DNA of 64,000 nucleotides from Rhodococcus sp. CH91 (GCF_022554085.1 NZ_JAKFYR010000008.1:174409-238408); one strand, 5' to 3'. Shown: positions 7,921 to 16,458, counted from the stretch's first letter. Numbers and translations: made by a program. Notes: a model not told the origin generated them from the letters alone.

Positions 7921-9021
7921 TCAGGACGGGATGCGGCGGTCGATGGGGCCCCGCTCCACGAGCGCCGCGAGCCGCTCACGCGCGGTCCGAACCGAGAGGA
8001 CGGGACTGCCCGTGCCCGTTCCTTCCTGCATTCCGTGCACGGTCTCGGACCACACCTCCGGGCCGTCGTGCACGGGCGACCATCCGAGTTCCTCGCGCGC
8101 TCTGCCGCAGTCGAGCATCGGACAGTTGTACGCGAGATCGATCCACCCGCCCTGGACCGGTTGCAGCCGTAGGCGCCAGGTCGCTTCGGCCACCGCCGAC
8201 AGACTTCGCCACGGCATCGGAACCGTGGGGCACCCGAACGGGGCCGCGAAGTCGGCCGCTCCCACGGGGGTGGGGGCCGCCAGGTTGAACGGACCGGGTG
8301 CCCGGCGTTCGAGAGCAGCGATCGACGCGCGGGCCACGTCGTCCGAATGGACGGCCGGGACAGCGAGACTGCGGTCGATCGGCATCACGGGCAGATGCTT
8401 CGTGATCGCACTGGGGACGAACTCCGGCAGCACATAACGCTCGAGCCCGGGGCCGGCGACCGACTGCCCGATGAAGCCCGGACGGAAGCGGGTGACCACG
8501 GGGGCGTTCGGATCCTTCTCGAAGTCGTCGAGAAAACGTTCCGCATCGACCTTGTCGACGCTGTACACACACGTCGGCACGCCGTCCCGAGACCACGATT
8601 CGTCGACCTCTCGACCGTAAGCGCCTGCGGAATAGACGGCAGCAGAGGACATGTGCACCACATGCCGGACACCGGCCGCGGCAGCCGCCGTCATCACGGC
8701 ACGCGTGCCGTCGACACCCACCCGGTGCAGATAGTCGCGGCGGTGCGAGGGCTGGAATCCCCATACGAGATGCACGACCGCGTCCGCCCCCGCGAAGATC
8801 GGAGTGAGCACGTGCTCGGCATCGGGGTCTGCGATGTCGAGCGCACACCACGTGACGCCGACATACGGATCGCGCGCCGGAGGGATCCGGCGCGCGATCG
8901 CAACGATATCTGGTTGTTCCGGATGTGCGGCGAGCCTGCTCAGGAGCGCCGTGCCGGCGTTGCCACTGGCTCCGGTGACGACGATGCGCCGCGGTAGACC
9001 TGATCGTGACCTCGTGGCCAT
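7921..9021 (-). CDS. NAD-dependent epimerase/dehydratase family protein (extended SDR)
   Basis: A 366-residue extended SDR. It has the cofactor loop VTGASGNAGTALL near residue 15, the DIADPD acidic region, HLVWGFQPS, the catalytic Ser in HMSSAAVYS, and YSVDKVDAE, where the Tyr and Lys of YxxxK sit. The ligand-binding C-terminal half ends in a degenerate tail. Substrate is unknown; relatives act on nucleotide sugars or other hydroxylated compounds. It follows dps by 32 bp on the same strand with no recognisable ribosome binding site, so co-transcription from the dps promoter is likely. Confidence 0.82.
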   Translation of the reverse strand: MATRSRSGLPRRIVVTGASGNAGTALLSRLAAHPEQPDIVAIARRIPPARDPYVGVTWCALDIADPDAEHVLTPIFAGADAVVHLVWGFQPSHRRDYLHRVGVDGTRAVMTAAAAAGVRHVVHMSSAAVYSAGAYGREVDESWSRDGVPTCVYSVDKVDAERFLDDFEKDPNAPVVTRFRPGFIGQSVAGPGLERYVLPEFVPSAITKHLPVMPIDRSLAVPAVHSDDVARASIAALERRAPGPFNLAAPTPVGAADFAAPFGCPTVPMPWRSLSAVAEATWRLRLQPVQGGWIDLAYNCPMLDCGRAREELGWSPVHDGPEVWSETVHGMQEGTGTGSPVLSVRTARERLAALVERGPIDRRIPS

Positions 9022-9053
9022 GGGCGTCGGAGAACTCGTCGGATCCAGCCGGC

Positions 9054-9599
9054 TCAGCGGGCTGATTCCGCCGCGTCCTTCTCGGTCTGCGCATCGGCGT
9101 TCGACAGGACACCGGCCGAGTTCTCGAGGTGCGCCCGGACGAACCACTGGAACTTCTCGAGCTGCCCGGTCTGCCCGATCAGAACGTCCTCGGTGATCGG
9201 ATCCAGCTTGCCGACCTCCTCGATCGCCTTGCGGTTGTCGGTGACCAGGCCGTCGTACACCAGGTCGAGGGCGGCGAGATGTGCCTGCGCTGTGTCGCGT
9301 CCCACCGAATAGTCGTCCCACGTGCGATTCTTCTCGATCGCGCCGGGCGTGCCCTTGGGGGACGAGCCGAGGGCGGCGATCCGCTCGGCGACTTCGTCCG
9401 CGAAGCCACGCACGAGCTCGACCTGAGGGTCGATCATCTCGTGGACGCCGATGAAGTTCGGTCCGACGACGTTCCAGTGGATGTGCTTCAGCGTGAGGTG
9501 CAGGTCGTTGTAGGCACTCAGGCGCTCCTGGAGAATCTGTGCGGTGCGCGAGCCGTCGGCATCGCTCAGACCGGGAACCGTGTAGCTCGACTTCGACAT
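9054..9599 (-). CDS. dps: Dps family ferritin-like DNA-protection protein
   Basis: A 181-residue Dps. The inter-subunit ferroxidase residues are all present: His41 (HIHWNV), His53 and Asp57 (GVHEMID), Asp68 and Glu72 (ADEVAER). Dps dodecamers oxidise Fe(II) with peroxide, store the iron and shield DNA. The C-terminal extension after residue 165 is acidic, unlike the Lys-rich tails that bind DNA, so iron and peroxide detoxification may be the main task (inference). The ATG has GGAGGAAG 5-6 nt upstream. A sigma-F-type promoter lies about 45 bp upstream, in line with its place in the stress block. Confidence 0.93.
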   Translation of the reverse strand: MSKSSYTVPGLSDADGSRTAQILQERLSAYNDLHLTLKHIHWNVVGPNFIGVHEMIDPQVELVRGFADEVAERIAALGSSPKGTPGAIEKNRTWDDYSVGRDTAQAHLAALDLVYDGLVTDNRKAIEEVGKLDPITEDVLIGQTGQLEKFQWFVRAHLENSAGVLSNADAQTEKDAAESAR

Positions 9600-9641
9600 T
9601 GTGCTTCCTCCAGAATGCTCTCGGGGTATTTCACAAGGCGT

Positions 9642-9668
9642 ATACCCGAGATGCGCGGCGCCTCAAAC
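9642..9668 (-). promoter_or_regulatory. Sigma-F-type promoter of dps
   Basis: On the minus strand, GTTT (9668-9665), a 17-nt spacer and GGGTAT (9647-9642). The predicted leader is about 35 nt and carries the GGAGGAAG ribosome binding site. Confidence 0.8.
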
Positions 9669-9751
9669 ATGTACCGGCGGGTGACCGGTGGGCTGCATCC
9701 GGCCTTCGGACCCACTCGGCGATCTGCACATCTGCATCTGTAGTCACAAGC

Positions 9752-9777
9752 GTTTGGAAACGGACCAATCCGGTTAT
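9752..9777 (+). promoter_or_regulatory. Sigma-F-like promoter of the DUF6131 gene
   Basis: GTTT (9752-9755), a 16-nt spacer and GGTTAT (9772-9777), one mismatch from GGGTAT. The start codon is at 9836, leaving room for a leader with a GAGG ribosome binding site. Confidence 0.55.
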
Positions 9778-9835
9778 TCGTCCTCCAGACTCCGAGACTC
9801 CAAGTGTTTCGGACACGACATCCGAGGTGGCGAGA

Positions 9836-9991
9836 ATGATCATTCTGGGTCTTATTCTGCTTGTGGTGGGCTTCTTCACGGGGATCTCGATCCTCACCAC
9901 ACTCGGGGTGATACTGCTGGTGGTCGGCGTGATCCTGGCAATCCTGGGTGCTTCCGGCCGGGCTATCGGTGGACGCGCGCACTGGTACTGA
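9836..9991 (+). CDS. DUF6131 small hydrophobic membrane protein
   Basis: A 51-residue protein made almost wholly of two hydrophobic helices (about residues 2-16 and 20-39), ending in a conserved basic tail RAIGGRAHWY. Pattern and size fit the actinobacterial DUF6131 family, of unknown function. The start is the ATG at 9836 with GAGGTGG upstream. A sigma-F-like promoter precedes it and a strong terminator follows, so it forms a single-gene unit. Confidence 0.8.
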   Translation: MIILGLILLVVGFFTGISILTTLGVILLVVGVILAILGASGRAIGGRAHWY

Positions 9992-10046
9992 CCCCGAAGT
10001 CATCGTCCGCGCGAGCCCAGGGCTCCGGCGCGATGCACGACACGGG

Positions 10047-10073
10047 ATCCCGGGTGCTTCGAGCACCCGGGAT
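10047..10073 (+). terminator. Rho-independent terminator after the DUF6131 gene
   Basis: A perfect 12-bp stem (10047-10058 with 10062-10073) and a TCG loop, followed by TCTTCGTTTTCG. Confidence 0.85.
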
Positions 10074-10210
10074 TCTTCGTTTTCGGGGGAACGTCAGCGG
10101 TCCGACCGCAGGAACACCTACCGAAAGCAAAGTCCGGACCGACCCTTTCGGGTCGGCCCGGACGTCGTAGGTCGTCGGCCCCGGAGGTCTCAGGCTTGCG
10201 GCTTCGGCGT

Positions 10211-10432
10211 TCACAACGCGCGGTGACTGGTGTCGCAGAGCGGATACAGTGCGCTTCGGTGACAGCGGCACACCGCCACGACGAATCTGTCGGATTCCAC
10301 TTCCGCACCGTCCTCGGCGACGATCCGAACCGGCCCTTCGACCAGGATCGGGCCGCCGCGCACCTGACGCACCACACGCGCGTCGCACTCACCGTCGCCG
10401 GTGATCCTGGTGATCTTCGGTGTTCTGCTCAC
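10211..10432 (-). CDS. CDGSH-type iron-sulfur domain protein
   Basis: A 73-residue protein with one CDGSH-like zinc-finger-type motif at residues 54-70: CRCHRSALYPLCDTSH, where three Cys and one His would ligate a 2Fe-2S cluster. The Gly of CDGSH is replaced by Thr. CDGSH proteins are redox or iron-sulfur transfer proteins. It starts 4 bp after the methyltransferase stop codon with a GTG at 10432, so the two are one operon. This pairing, together with a heme-oxygenase-like diiron gene, recurs in actinobacteria (general knowledge, not checked here). Confidence 0.85.
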   Translation of the reverse strand: MSRTPKITRITGDGECDARVVRQVRGGPILVEGPVRIVAEDGAEVESDRFVVAVCRCHRSALYPLCDTSHRAL

Positions 10433-10436
10433 GTTC

Positions 10437-11123
10437 TCAGCTCTTCAGTCGGGGGCGGTCGGCCCGAACGACGACAACTTCCTCGGTGGCGGTGCCGGGC
10501 TCCGCCAGCTGCGAGGAGTACAGATAACCCGCTCGACTGCGGAGGACCGGACCGAAGGGGATCCTGCTGCGAGCGACGACGGAGGCCTTCAGGTCGGCGT
10601 CGCGCAGACGACCGAGCGTGGCATCCACCCCTGTGAACTCGGAATGGACGATCAACGCGAATCCGCCGGGGGCGAGCAGCGAGGGCAGACTGTCGCACAG
10701 CGGGTCGAGGACACAGCGACCGTCGGCGCCGGCATCCCAGCGCGGATCGAGATTCTCACCTTCGCACGGGACGTAGGGCGGATTGGACAGCACCACATCG
10801 AAAGGGCCGTGCTGCAGCGCGGCGTCCAGACCACCCCGCCTCGCGCGGATCGGCAGCCGACGTGACCAGGCGTTGACACGCGCGGTGAGCACGGCCCGGG
10901 GCGCGATGTCGAAGGCGGTCACCGAATCGGCGCCGAGCAGGGCCGCATTGACGGCCAGAAATCCGCTCCCGGTACAGAAGTCGAGAACACGGGCACCTGC
11001 CGTTCCACCGGCGTCCGCCAGTGCACTTGCGAGCAGGTACGAATCCTCCTGAGGGCGATACACCCCGGGAAGACGCCATACCCGCGGCCGATCCGACCCG
11101 TCCAACGCCAGGGAAGCTGTCAC
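10437..11123 (-). CDS. HemK2/PrmC-like SAM-dependent methyltransferase
   Basis: A 228-residue class I methyltransferase. The SAM-binding motif VLDFCTGSGFLAVNAA lies near residue 46, the acidic motif VTAFDIAPRAV near 70, and the catalytic SNPPYVPCE near 112. NPPY is diagnostic for N-methylation of Gln or Asn side chains or of bases; the HemK2/MTQ2 branch is small like this one. The target is unknown. The GTG at 11123 has GAGGTGG upstream. A sigma-F-type promoter lies about 100 bp upstream, and the CDGSH gene follows in the same operon. Confidence 0.85.
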   Translation of the reverse strand: MTASLALDGSDRPRVWRLPGVYRPQEDSYLLASALADAGGTAGARVLDFCTGSGFLAVNAALLGADSVTAFDIAPRAVLTARVNAWSRRLPIRARRGGLDAALQHGPFDVVLSNPPYVPCEGENLDPRWDAGADGRCVLDPLCDSLPSLLAPGGFALIVHSEFTGVDATLGRLRDADLKASVVARSRIPFGPVLRSRAGYLYSSQLAEPGTATEEVVVVRADRPRLKS

Positions 11124-11220
11124 GTCACACCACCTCGGTATTTCGAGTTCGACGGCGTCTCCACCGAGACCTGGGCGAGGGGCCCGGACCCGTCCGCTCG
11201 TGTCGTCCGTTCGGGGGCGG

Positions 11221-11246
11221 ATACCCGGGTGACTTCCCTGTGAAAC
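11221..11246 (-). promoter_or_regulatory. Sigma-F-type promoter of the methyltransferase-CDGSH operon
   Basis: On the minus strand, GTTT (11246-11243), a 16-nt spacer and GGGTAT (11226-11221). The inferred leader is about 90 nt, the longest of the sigma-F-type units here. Confidence 0.75.
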
Positions 11247-11276
11247 ACACCACGGCGCAGAAGTTCGCTTCCGGAA

Positions 11277-12869
11277 CTACGAGAACAGCACCTTGCGTGC
11301 CGCTTTCCGGACGCGACGGGTGATCGGCGCGGTGCGCGCACTGTCGGCGAGTGCGGCATGAGCGGCATTCCAACCACCCATGCCGTGGACTCCCCCGCCC
11401 GGATGTGCGCTCGCGCTGGCGAGATACACGCCTTCCACGGGGGTTCGTGCTCCCCCGAAACCGGGCGTGGGCCGCAGGAACAGCTGCTGGTATATCTGCG
11501 CCGTCCCACCGTTGACCGCGCCACCGGCGAGATTCGCGTCGGCCGCTTCGAGGTCGCCGGGTCGCTGGACGTGTCGTCCGACCACTCCCGCGCCGAAACC
11601 CGGTGCGTAGGATTCCAATTGCGCGTCGACCCGTGCGGCCAGATGGTCGGCGGCCGCGTCGTCGGTAACCCCCCGGGGCAGATGCGTGTAGGCCCAGCAA
11701 CTTTCGGTTCCCTCAGGCGACCTCGTCGCGTCCGTGGTGGTCATCTGACCGAACAGCAGGAAGGGTGATTCGGGAACGACACCGGTCGACAGATCGGCCG
11801 ACCATCGGATCATCGCGTTCGTATCGGCACCGACATGGACGGTGCCGGCCCCGCTCAGCGAGGGCGATCGCCACGGAACAGGCCGGTGGAGAGCATAATT
11901 CACCTTCACCACCGGGGTGTCCCATTCGAATCGGCGAAGGTCGTCGAGCACCCGTGCACCGACGGCATCTGCCGGAAGCAGGCGCGTGTACAGAGCGGGA
12001 GCCGAGACATCCGCGATCACCGCGCGTCGCACCTTCACGCGGTCGCCCCCTGCCGTACGCACCGCGGAAACCGATCCGGTCTCCACCTCCACGCCGACCA
12101 CCGGCGAATTGCACATCACCTGGGCTCCCGCCGATTCGCAACGCCGGACCAGCGCGTCCGTGAGCGCCCCGGCACCGCCGACCGGCGCAGGAAAACCGAC
12201 ATCCTGCGCAAGCATGGTCAGGATGTAGCCCATGACTCCGCTGCCCGGAGCGTCCGGAGGGGTGTCGGCATGCATCGCATTGCCGAGGAGCAGCAGACGC
12301 GCCGCCGACCCACCGAAGAGTTCGGCGGACATCCGCGTCACGGGCAGCGCGAGCATGCGTGCATAACGCAGGAGTTCCCCCGTCTTCATCCTCCGCAGCA
12401 GGTCCATGGAACCACGGACAGGAGGGAACGGACCGAGCAGCAGTTCGAGCAGCGCATCCCGAACCTGCGCCCACTGCTCGACGACGGCCAGCCACGCCGC
12501 CCCGTCGCCCACGCAGCGGCGCTCGAGATCGGCCGCAGTGTCCGCCGGATCGGGCGACACGACGATCGCGTCGTCGTCGTCCGGCCCCAGAGGATGCCCG
12601 AACGCTTTGGGTGAGCGCGCCCACCGGAGACCATGGGATTCCAGCTCCAGCGCCCGGAAGGCCGGTGAGACGACACCGAGCGGATAGAACGCGCTGAACA
12701 GATCGGCGCGGAAACCGGGATGCAATTCCGCGCTGCGCACCGCCCCGCCGGGTTCGGGCTGTTGTTCGAGCACGAGAACGTCCCACCCCGCGTCGGCGAG
12801 TGCCGCGGCGGCCGTCAGACCGTTCGGCCCGGCCCCGATGACGACCGCATCGACTGTGGATCCGTTCAT
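11277..12869 (-). CDS. CrtI/phytoene-desaturase-like FAD-dependent oxidoreductase
   Basis: A 530-residue flavoprotein. The N-terminal dinucleotide motif VVIGAGPNGLTAAAALADAG is followed by LEQQPEPGGAVRSAE. The C-terminal FAD motif reads GVYLASASAHPGGGVHGMGG, the signature of the phytoene-desaturase/carotenoid-oxidoreductase family. No crtB or other carotenoid genes are near, so a role in carotenoid synthesis is not supported by context; many actinobacterial relatives have unknown substrates. Its ATG overlaps the SRPBCC stop codon by 4 bp, so the two are coupled and expressed from the sigma-F-like promoter upstream of the latter. Confidence 0.82.
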   Translation of the reverse strand: MNGSTVDAVVIGAGPNGLTAAAALADAGWDVLVLEQQPEPGGAVRSAELHPGFRADLFSAFYPLGVVSPAFRALELESHGLRWARSPKAFGHPLGPDDDDAIVVSPDPADTAADLERRCVGDGAAWLAVVEQWAQVRDALLELLLGPFPPVRGSMDLLRRMKTGELLRYARMLALPVTRMSAELFGGSAARLLLLGNAMHADTPPDAPGSGVMGYILTMLAQDVGFPAPVGGAGALTDALVRRCESAGAQVMCNSPVVGVEVETGSVSAVRTAGGDRVKVRRAVIADVSAPALYTRLLPADAVGARVLDDLRRFEWDTPVVKVNYALHRPVPWRSPSLSGAGTVHVGADTNAMIRWSADLSTGVVPESPFLLFGQMTTTDATRSPEGTESCWAYTHLPRGVTDDAAADHLAARVDAQLESYAPGFGAGVVGRHVQRPGDLEAADANLAGGAVNGGTAQIYQQLFLRPTPGFGGARTPVEGVYLASASAHPGGGVHGMGGWNAAHAALADSARTAPITRRVRKAARKVLFS

Positions 12870-13309
12870 TCCGTGGCACCCTCGGCGAGAAGCGCCAGGC
12901 GTCGCAGGCATTCCCGGTTGCGCGGCAACACCATCTCCTCCTGTATCCGATCGGGGACGGCGGCATAGGGTCCGGAGACGACGTGCTCGGCCATCGTGAT
13001 GTGGGTACCGCCGTCGCGGCCCCGCTCGAGGGTGATCGCTATTTCGGCCTTACCGAACAACCAGGCGCGTGCGCGCAGCACCAGTTCCCGTTCGGGCACC
13101 ATGGCGCGGACCTCGGTGCGGTCGTCGAGCAGCAGGGGCCAGAGCCCCACCGAGTGGTGGATACGCGCTCCCGGTGCGGGCCACGTGGTGTCCACCGCCC
13201 GGATACGTGACGCGCCCACTACCCACGAGGCGTATCGCCAGCCGTCCGCCAGGATCCCCCAGACCTGTTCCGGTGTCGCCGGTGCTTCGATCGTCGCGAT
13301 CCTGGCCAT
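12866..13309 (-). CDS. SRPBCC family (START-like) protein
   Basis: A 147-residue protein with the START/polyketide-cyclase-like fold pattern: ATIEAPATPEQVWGILADGW at the N terminus, central strands with SVGLWPLLLDDRTEV, and a long C-terminal helix with PRNRECLRRLALLAE. The fold binds hydrophobic ligands. Because it is translationally coupled to the CrtI-like flavoprotein, it may carry or shape that enzyme's substrate (inference). GAGGAGC lies just upstream of the ATG. Confidence 0.82.
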   Translation of the reverse strand: MARIATIEAPATPEQVWGILADGWRYASWVVGASRIRAVDTTWPAPGARIHHSVGLWPLLLDDRTEVRAMVPERELVLRARAWLFGKAEIAITLERGRDGGTHITMAEHVVSGPYAAVPDRIQEEMVLPRNRECLRRLALLAEGATE

Positions 13310-13354
13310 GCCCGCTCCTCATCCTCTGGACGACAGCTCGCTTGCGGCAGACGC

Positions 13355-13380
13355 ATACCCCGCCGCCGCACAGGTCACAC
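13355..13380 (-). promoter_or_regulatory. Sigma-F-like promoter of the SRPBCC-CrtI operon
   Basis: On the minus strand, GTGT (13380-13377), a 16-nt spacer and GGGTAT (13360-13355). It lies back to back, 8 bp away, with the pfkB promoter, which has the same GTGT variant. Confidence 0.6.
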
Positions 13381-13388
13381 GGAAGCGC

Positions 13389-13414
13389 GTGTCACCGCTG
13401 TTCGGAGGGGGTAT
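13389..13414 (+). promoter_or_regulatory. Sigma-F-like promoter of pfkB-surE
   Basis: GTGT (13389-13392), a 16-nt spacer and GGGTAT (13409-13414). The -10 ends 10 nt before the ATG at 13425, with no ribosome binding site, suggesting a leaderless mRNA. Confidence 0.6.
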
Positions 13415-13424
13415 ACGGGCGGGC

Positions 13425-14381
13425 ATGGAACCCGAGAATCCCTCCGCGAACCCGTACGCCTTCGTCTTCGCTCCGTCGCCTCTGCTGACAGTGACGCTCG
13501 AGCAGGCGCCCGATGGAAGCACCGAACTGCACGTCCACCCGGGCGGTCAGGGCTTCTGGATCGGACGCATGGCGTCGACCCTGGGAATGGACGTGCATCT
13601 GTGCGGACCGTTCGGCGGGGAATCGGGAGCGATCCTCGTGGACATGATCAACCGCGAGGGGCTGACGGTGCATCCGGTCGAGACCGCGTCGGCGAACGGT
13701 TCCTACATCCACGACCGTCGCGACGGCGAGCGGAAGGAGATCGTGGACATCTCCCCGCCGGCCCTCACCCGGCACGAGACCGACGACCTGTTCAGCGCAT
13801 CGCTCGCATCGGCGATGTGTGCCGATGTCGCGATGCTGGGCGGGCCGCACTGCGACGAGGCCGTTCCCACCGAGGTCTACACACGACTGTGCGCCGATCT
13901 CGGGGCGCTCGGCATCCCCGTGGTGGCCGACCTCTCCGGCCCCACCCTCGGTGCCGCTCTCGAAGGGGGTGTGACCGTCCTCAAGGTGAGCCACGAGGAT
14001 CTGATCGAGGACGGTCGGGCGAAGTCCGACGAACTCGACGATCTCGTCGAGGCCATGCAGCGTCTCCACGAGGAGGGCGCCGCCTCGGTGGTCGTCTCCC
14101 GCGCCGGGGATCCGGCGATCGCGCTCGACGACGGAAACCTGTGGGAGGTGGAGGCCCCCTCGGTCCAGACGGTGGATCACCACGGCGCCGGTGATTCGAT
14201 GACCGCAGGTATCGCGGCCGCCTATGCGGCGGGAGAGAAGTTCGAGGATGCTCTGCGGCTCGGCGCCGCGGCCGGGGCGGTGAACGTCACGCGCCGCGGC
14301 CTCGCGACCGGGCATCGCTCCGCGGTCGAGAAGATGGCCGAGAAGGTACAGGTCCGGAAGATGAAGGGGAAGCGCTCATGA
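13425..14381 (+). CDS. PfkB family sugar kinase (1-phosphofructokinase-like)
   Basis: A 318-residue ribokinase-fold kinase. It has the substrate-binding HPGGQGFWIGRMASTLG near the N terminus, GPFGGESG, and the C-terminal anion hole and catalytic Asp in VDHHGAGDSMTAGIAAAY. Phosphofructokinase-B members phosphorylate fructose phosphates, tagatose phosphates or nucleosides; the exact substrate cannot be named. The ATG at 13425 is supported by the promoter geometry. It overlaps surE by 4 bp, so a sugar or nucleoside kinase and a phosphatase are made together. Confidence 0.85.
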   Translation: MEPENPSANPYAFVFAPSPLLTVTLEQAPDGSTELHVHPGGQGFWIGRMASTLGMDVHLCGPFGGESGAILVDMINREGLTVHPVETASANGSYIHDRRDGERKEIVDISPPALTRHETDDLFSASLASAMCADVAMLGGPHCDEAVPTEVYTRLCADLGALGIPVVADLSGPTLGAALEGGVTVLKVSHEDLIEDGRAKSDELDDLVEAMQRLHEEGAASVVVSRAGDPAIALDDGNLWEVEAPSVQTVDHHGAGDSMTAGIAAAYAAGEKFEDALRLGAAAGAVNVTRRGLATGHRSAVEKMAEKVQVRKMKGKRS

Positions 14382-15166
14382 GAGCACTGATCGTCAACGA
14401 CGACGGTATCGACAGTCCTGGACTCGCGCTGCTCGCACGCGTCGCCGTCGAGGCCGGACTCGACGTGCAGGTCGCGGCTCCGCACGTCGAGCGGAGCGGT
14501 GCGAGTGCGTCGTTGACGGCACTTCAGGACGAAGGAAAGCTGCTTCTCAACCGGCGTCCCCTCGACGATCTTCCCGAAGTGGAGTCCTATGCGGTGGAGG
14601 CATCCCCTGCACTGATCACCTTCCTCGCCTCGTACCGCGCGTTCGGCCCCGAACCGGACATCGTGCTGTCGGGAATCAACCTGGGGCCGAACACCGGACA
14701 CGCCATCCTGCATTCCGGCACGGTGGGCGCCGCTCTGACGGCCGCGAGCCACGGTGCCAGGGCAGTTGCGTTGTCCCTCAACGGCACCGAGCCGTCACAG
14801 TGGGAAACCGCCGAACTGGTCGCCCGCCGGGCACTCGACTGGGCTCTCGAGAACAGCAGGCCTGGCACCGTGCTGAACGTCAACATCCCGGACATCCCGG
14901 CTCACGAACTCCGCGGATTGCGGAGTGCTCCGCTCGCGGAGTTCGGTGCGGTCCAGGCGGAGATCGGAGAAGTCGAGACCGACGGCGACATCTCACGCGC
15001 CGTCCCCGTGACGTTCCGCGCGGTGGAACTCGACGAGTCCCACGACAGCGACGCCGTTCTCGTGTGCCGAGGATGGGCGACCGCCACTGTCCTGACGATG
15101 CCCTTCCAGGTGGCGGACGCCGATCTCGGCGGGCTGGAATTCACCCACTCCGACAGTCGGCAGTAG
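14378..15166 (+). CDS. surE: SurE 5'/3'-nucleotidase
   Basis: A 262-residue SurE phosphatase. The metal-binding Asp pair is in IVNDDGIDSPG (Asp8, Asp9), the Ser ligand in HVERSGASAS, and the Asn ligand in LSGINLGPNTG, followed by the SGTVGAALTAA loop. SurE removes phosphate from nucleoside monophosphates and some polyphosphate substrates and is tied to stationary-phase survival in other bacteria. It is coupled to pfkB by a 4-bp overlap and followed by a strong bidirectional terminator. Confidence 0.92.
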   Translation: MRALIVNDDGIDSPGLALLARVAVEAGLDVQVAAPHVERSGASASLTALQDEGKLLLNRRPLDDLPEVESYAVEASPALITFLASYRAFGPEPDIVLSGINLGPNTGHAILHSGTVGAALTAASHGARAVALSLNGTEPSQWETAELVARRALDWALENSRPGTVLNVNIPDIPAHELRGLRSAPLAEFGAVQAEIGEVETDGDISRAVPVTFRAVELDESHDSDAVLVCRGWATATVLTMPFQVADADLGGLEFTHSDSRQ

Positions 15167-15172
15167 GCGGTG

Positions 15173-15209
15173 GAGCCGCTCGGCCTCGGGATTCGTGGCC
15201 GAGCGGCTC
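15173..15209. terminator. 13-bp-stem terminator after surE
   Basis: Arms 15173-15185 and 15197-15209 are exact complements around an 11-nt loop, between the convergent surE and hydrolase genes. Confidence 0.85.
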
Positions 15210-15221
15210 TCGCCGTCCCGT

Positions 15222-16274
15222 TCAGGCGACGGCGGACTCCGCAGCGAAGCCGGAGACCGGACGCACCACCTCGTTCTCCGGCCGCCGCTTCGAATCGGTG
15301 ACCGCACGCACGAAGTCGCCTGCTTCGGTGATCGCCCGCCGGCTCTCGGGAAGGCTGTCGGCGAAGACGGGGAAAGCGTGCACCTGGCGCCGCCACAGAT
15401 GCAGATCGCACGCGACCCCCGCCTCCCGTACGGCCCGGGCCATGGATTCGGCGTCGCTGCGCAGCAGTTCGTCGTCACCGGCCTGGATCATCACGGGCGG
15501 AAGAACACTGAGGTCGTTGTCGAGCGGGCACAACAGCGGTCCGGGCTCCCCGTCCACGGTCAGGCGAGTGTGTGTGCCTTCGATGTACCGGACGAGCGAT
15601 TGCACCGCCTTTCCCGGGAACATCGGGCAGGCCGCCCGCATGTCGTGTTCGGCGCGACGTCCCGAATCGAGGTCGACGAGAGGTGACAGCGCAACGATCC
15701 CAGCCGGTCGTGGCAAGTCGGATTCCGCGAGCGCCAGAGCCGTCATGAACGACAGATAGCCACCGGCGGAGTCCCCGGCGATGACGATGTCCTCTCCCCG
15801 GTAGCCCTTCTCGCACAACCACTCGTACCCGCGTACGGCATCGTCCACCGCGTGTGCGATGGGCGCGTTCGGCAGCATGCGGTAGTCCACGCTGAGCACC
15901 GCTCCGTCCGCACGATCGGACAGGCTCACGGCCAGCGAGCGATGGGTGTTCAGGCCGCACATCAGGAACGCTCCACCGTGCAGGTACAGCACCGCACGCT
16001 TGGTCGATCGTCCCTCGGCACGGATCCATTCGGCGCCGCAGGAGCCCAGATCGACATCGACATACTGGGCTCCGGGGGGTTTGGGGAGCAAGGAGGCGGC
16101 GCTGTCGACGATCGTCAGCGGCCAGGCGAGATCCGGCCGGGCCATCCATGCTCCGACGACCGGTTTCGCCAGCGCACGGACCGCGCCGCGCACGAAGAGC
16201 GACCGGACGCTTCCACCGCGGTGGGTGCGGCTGACGCCGCCACTCGCACCGAGCTCGTCGATCGAAGACAGCAC
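15222..16274 (-). CDS. Alpha/beta hydrolase, hormone-sensitive-lipase family
   Basis: A 350-residue esterase of the HSL group. The oxyanion motif HGGAF is near residue 100, the nucleophile motif is GDSAGG, the acid is in QAGDDELLRSDA, and the His is in RRQVHAFPVF. About 60 N-terminal residues form the usual cap. Such enzymes cleave acyl esters of medium chain length. The GTG at 16274 has GGGGAGG 5 nt upstream. A sigma-F-type promoter lies about 70 bp upstream, placing it in the stress regulon. Confidence 0.88.
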   Translation of the reverse strand: MLSSIDELGASGGVSRTHRGGSVRSLFVRGAVRALAKPVVGAWMARPDLAWPLTIVDSAASLLPKPPGAQYVDVDLGSCGAEWIRAEGRSTKRAVLYLHGGAFLMCGLNTHRSLAVSLSDRADGAVLSVDYRMLPNAPIAHAVDDAVRGYEWLCEKGYRGEDIVIAGDSAGGYLSFMTALALAESDLPRPAGIVALSPLVDLDSGRRAEHDMRAACPMFPGKAVQSLVRYIEGTHTRLTVDGEPGPLLCPLDNDLSVLPPVMIQAGDDELLRSDAESMARAVREAGVACDLHLWRRQVHAFPVFADSLPESRRAITEAGDFVRAVTDSKRRPENEVVRPVSGFAAESAVA

Positions 16275-16344
16275 TGGAACCTCCCCTGGAGCACCCCGCG
16301 AAAACCCTTGGTTTCGTTCGCGTTACGCAGCGTGGTACCGCTGT

Positions 16345-16371
16345 TTACCCTGAGGTGCCTGCGATCGAAAC
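16345..16371 (-). promoter_or_regulatory. Sigma-F-type promoter of the HSL-type hydrolase
   Basis: On the minus strand, GTTT (16371-16368), a 17-nt spacer and GGGTAA (16350-16345). Confidence 0.7.
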
Positions 16372-16458
16372 ACCCCAGGTCCGGACAATGGGACGGCAAA
16401 GGAGGTCCGAGCGTCGAGAAACCGGAATCCGGCGCGGCGCCGTCGGCCTGCCGGGATC

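Noticed and set aside
11277..13309. Carotenoid biosynthesis cluster
   Set aside because: Only a CrtI-like flavoprotein and an SRPBCC protein are present; no phytoene synthase, prenyl synthase or cyclase gene is nearby.
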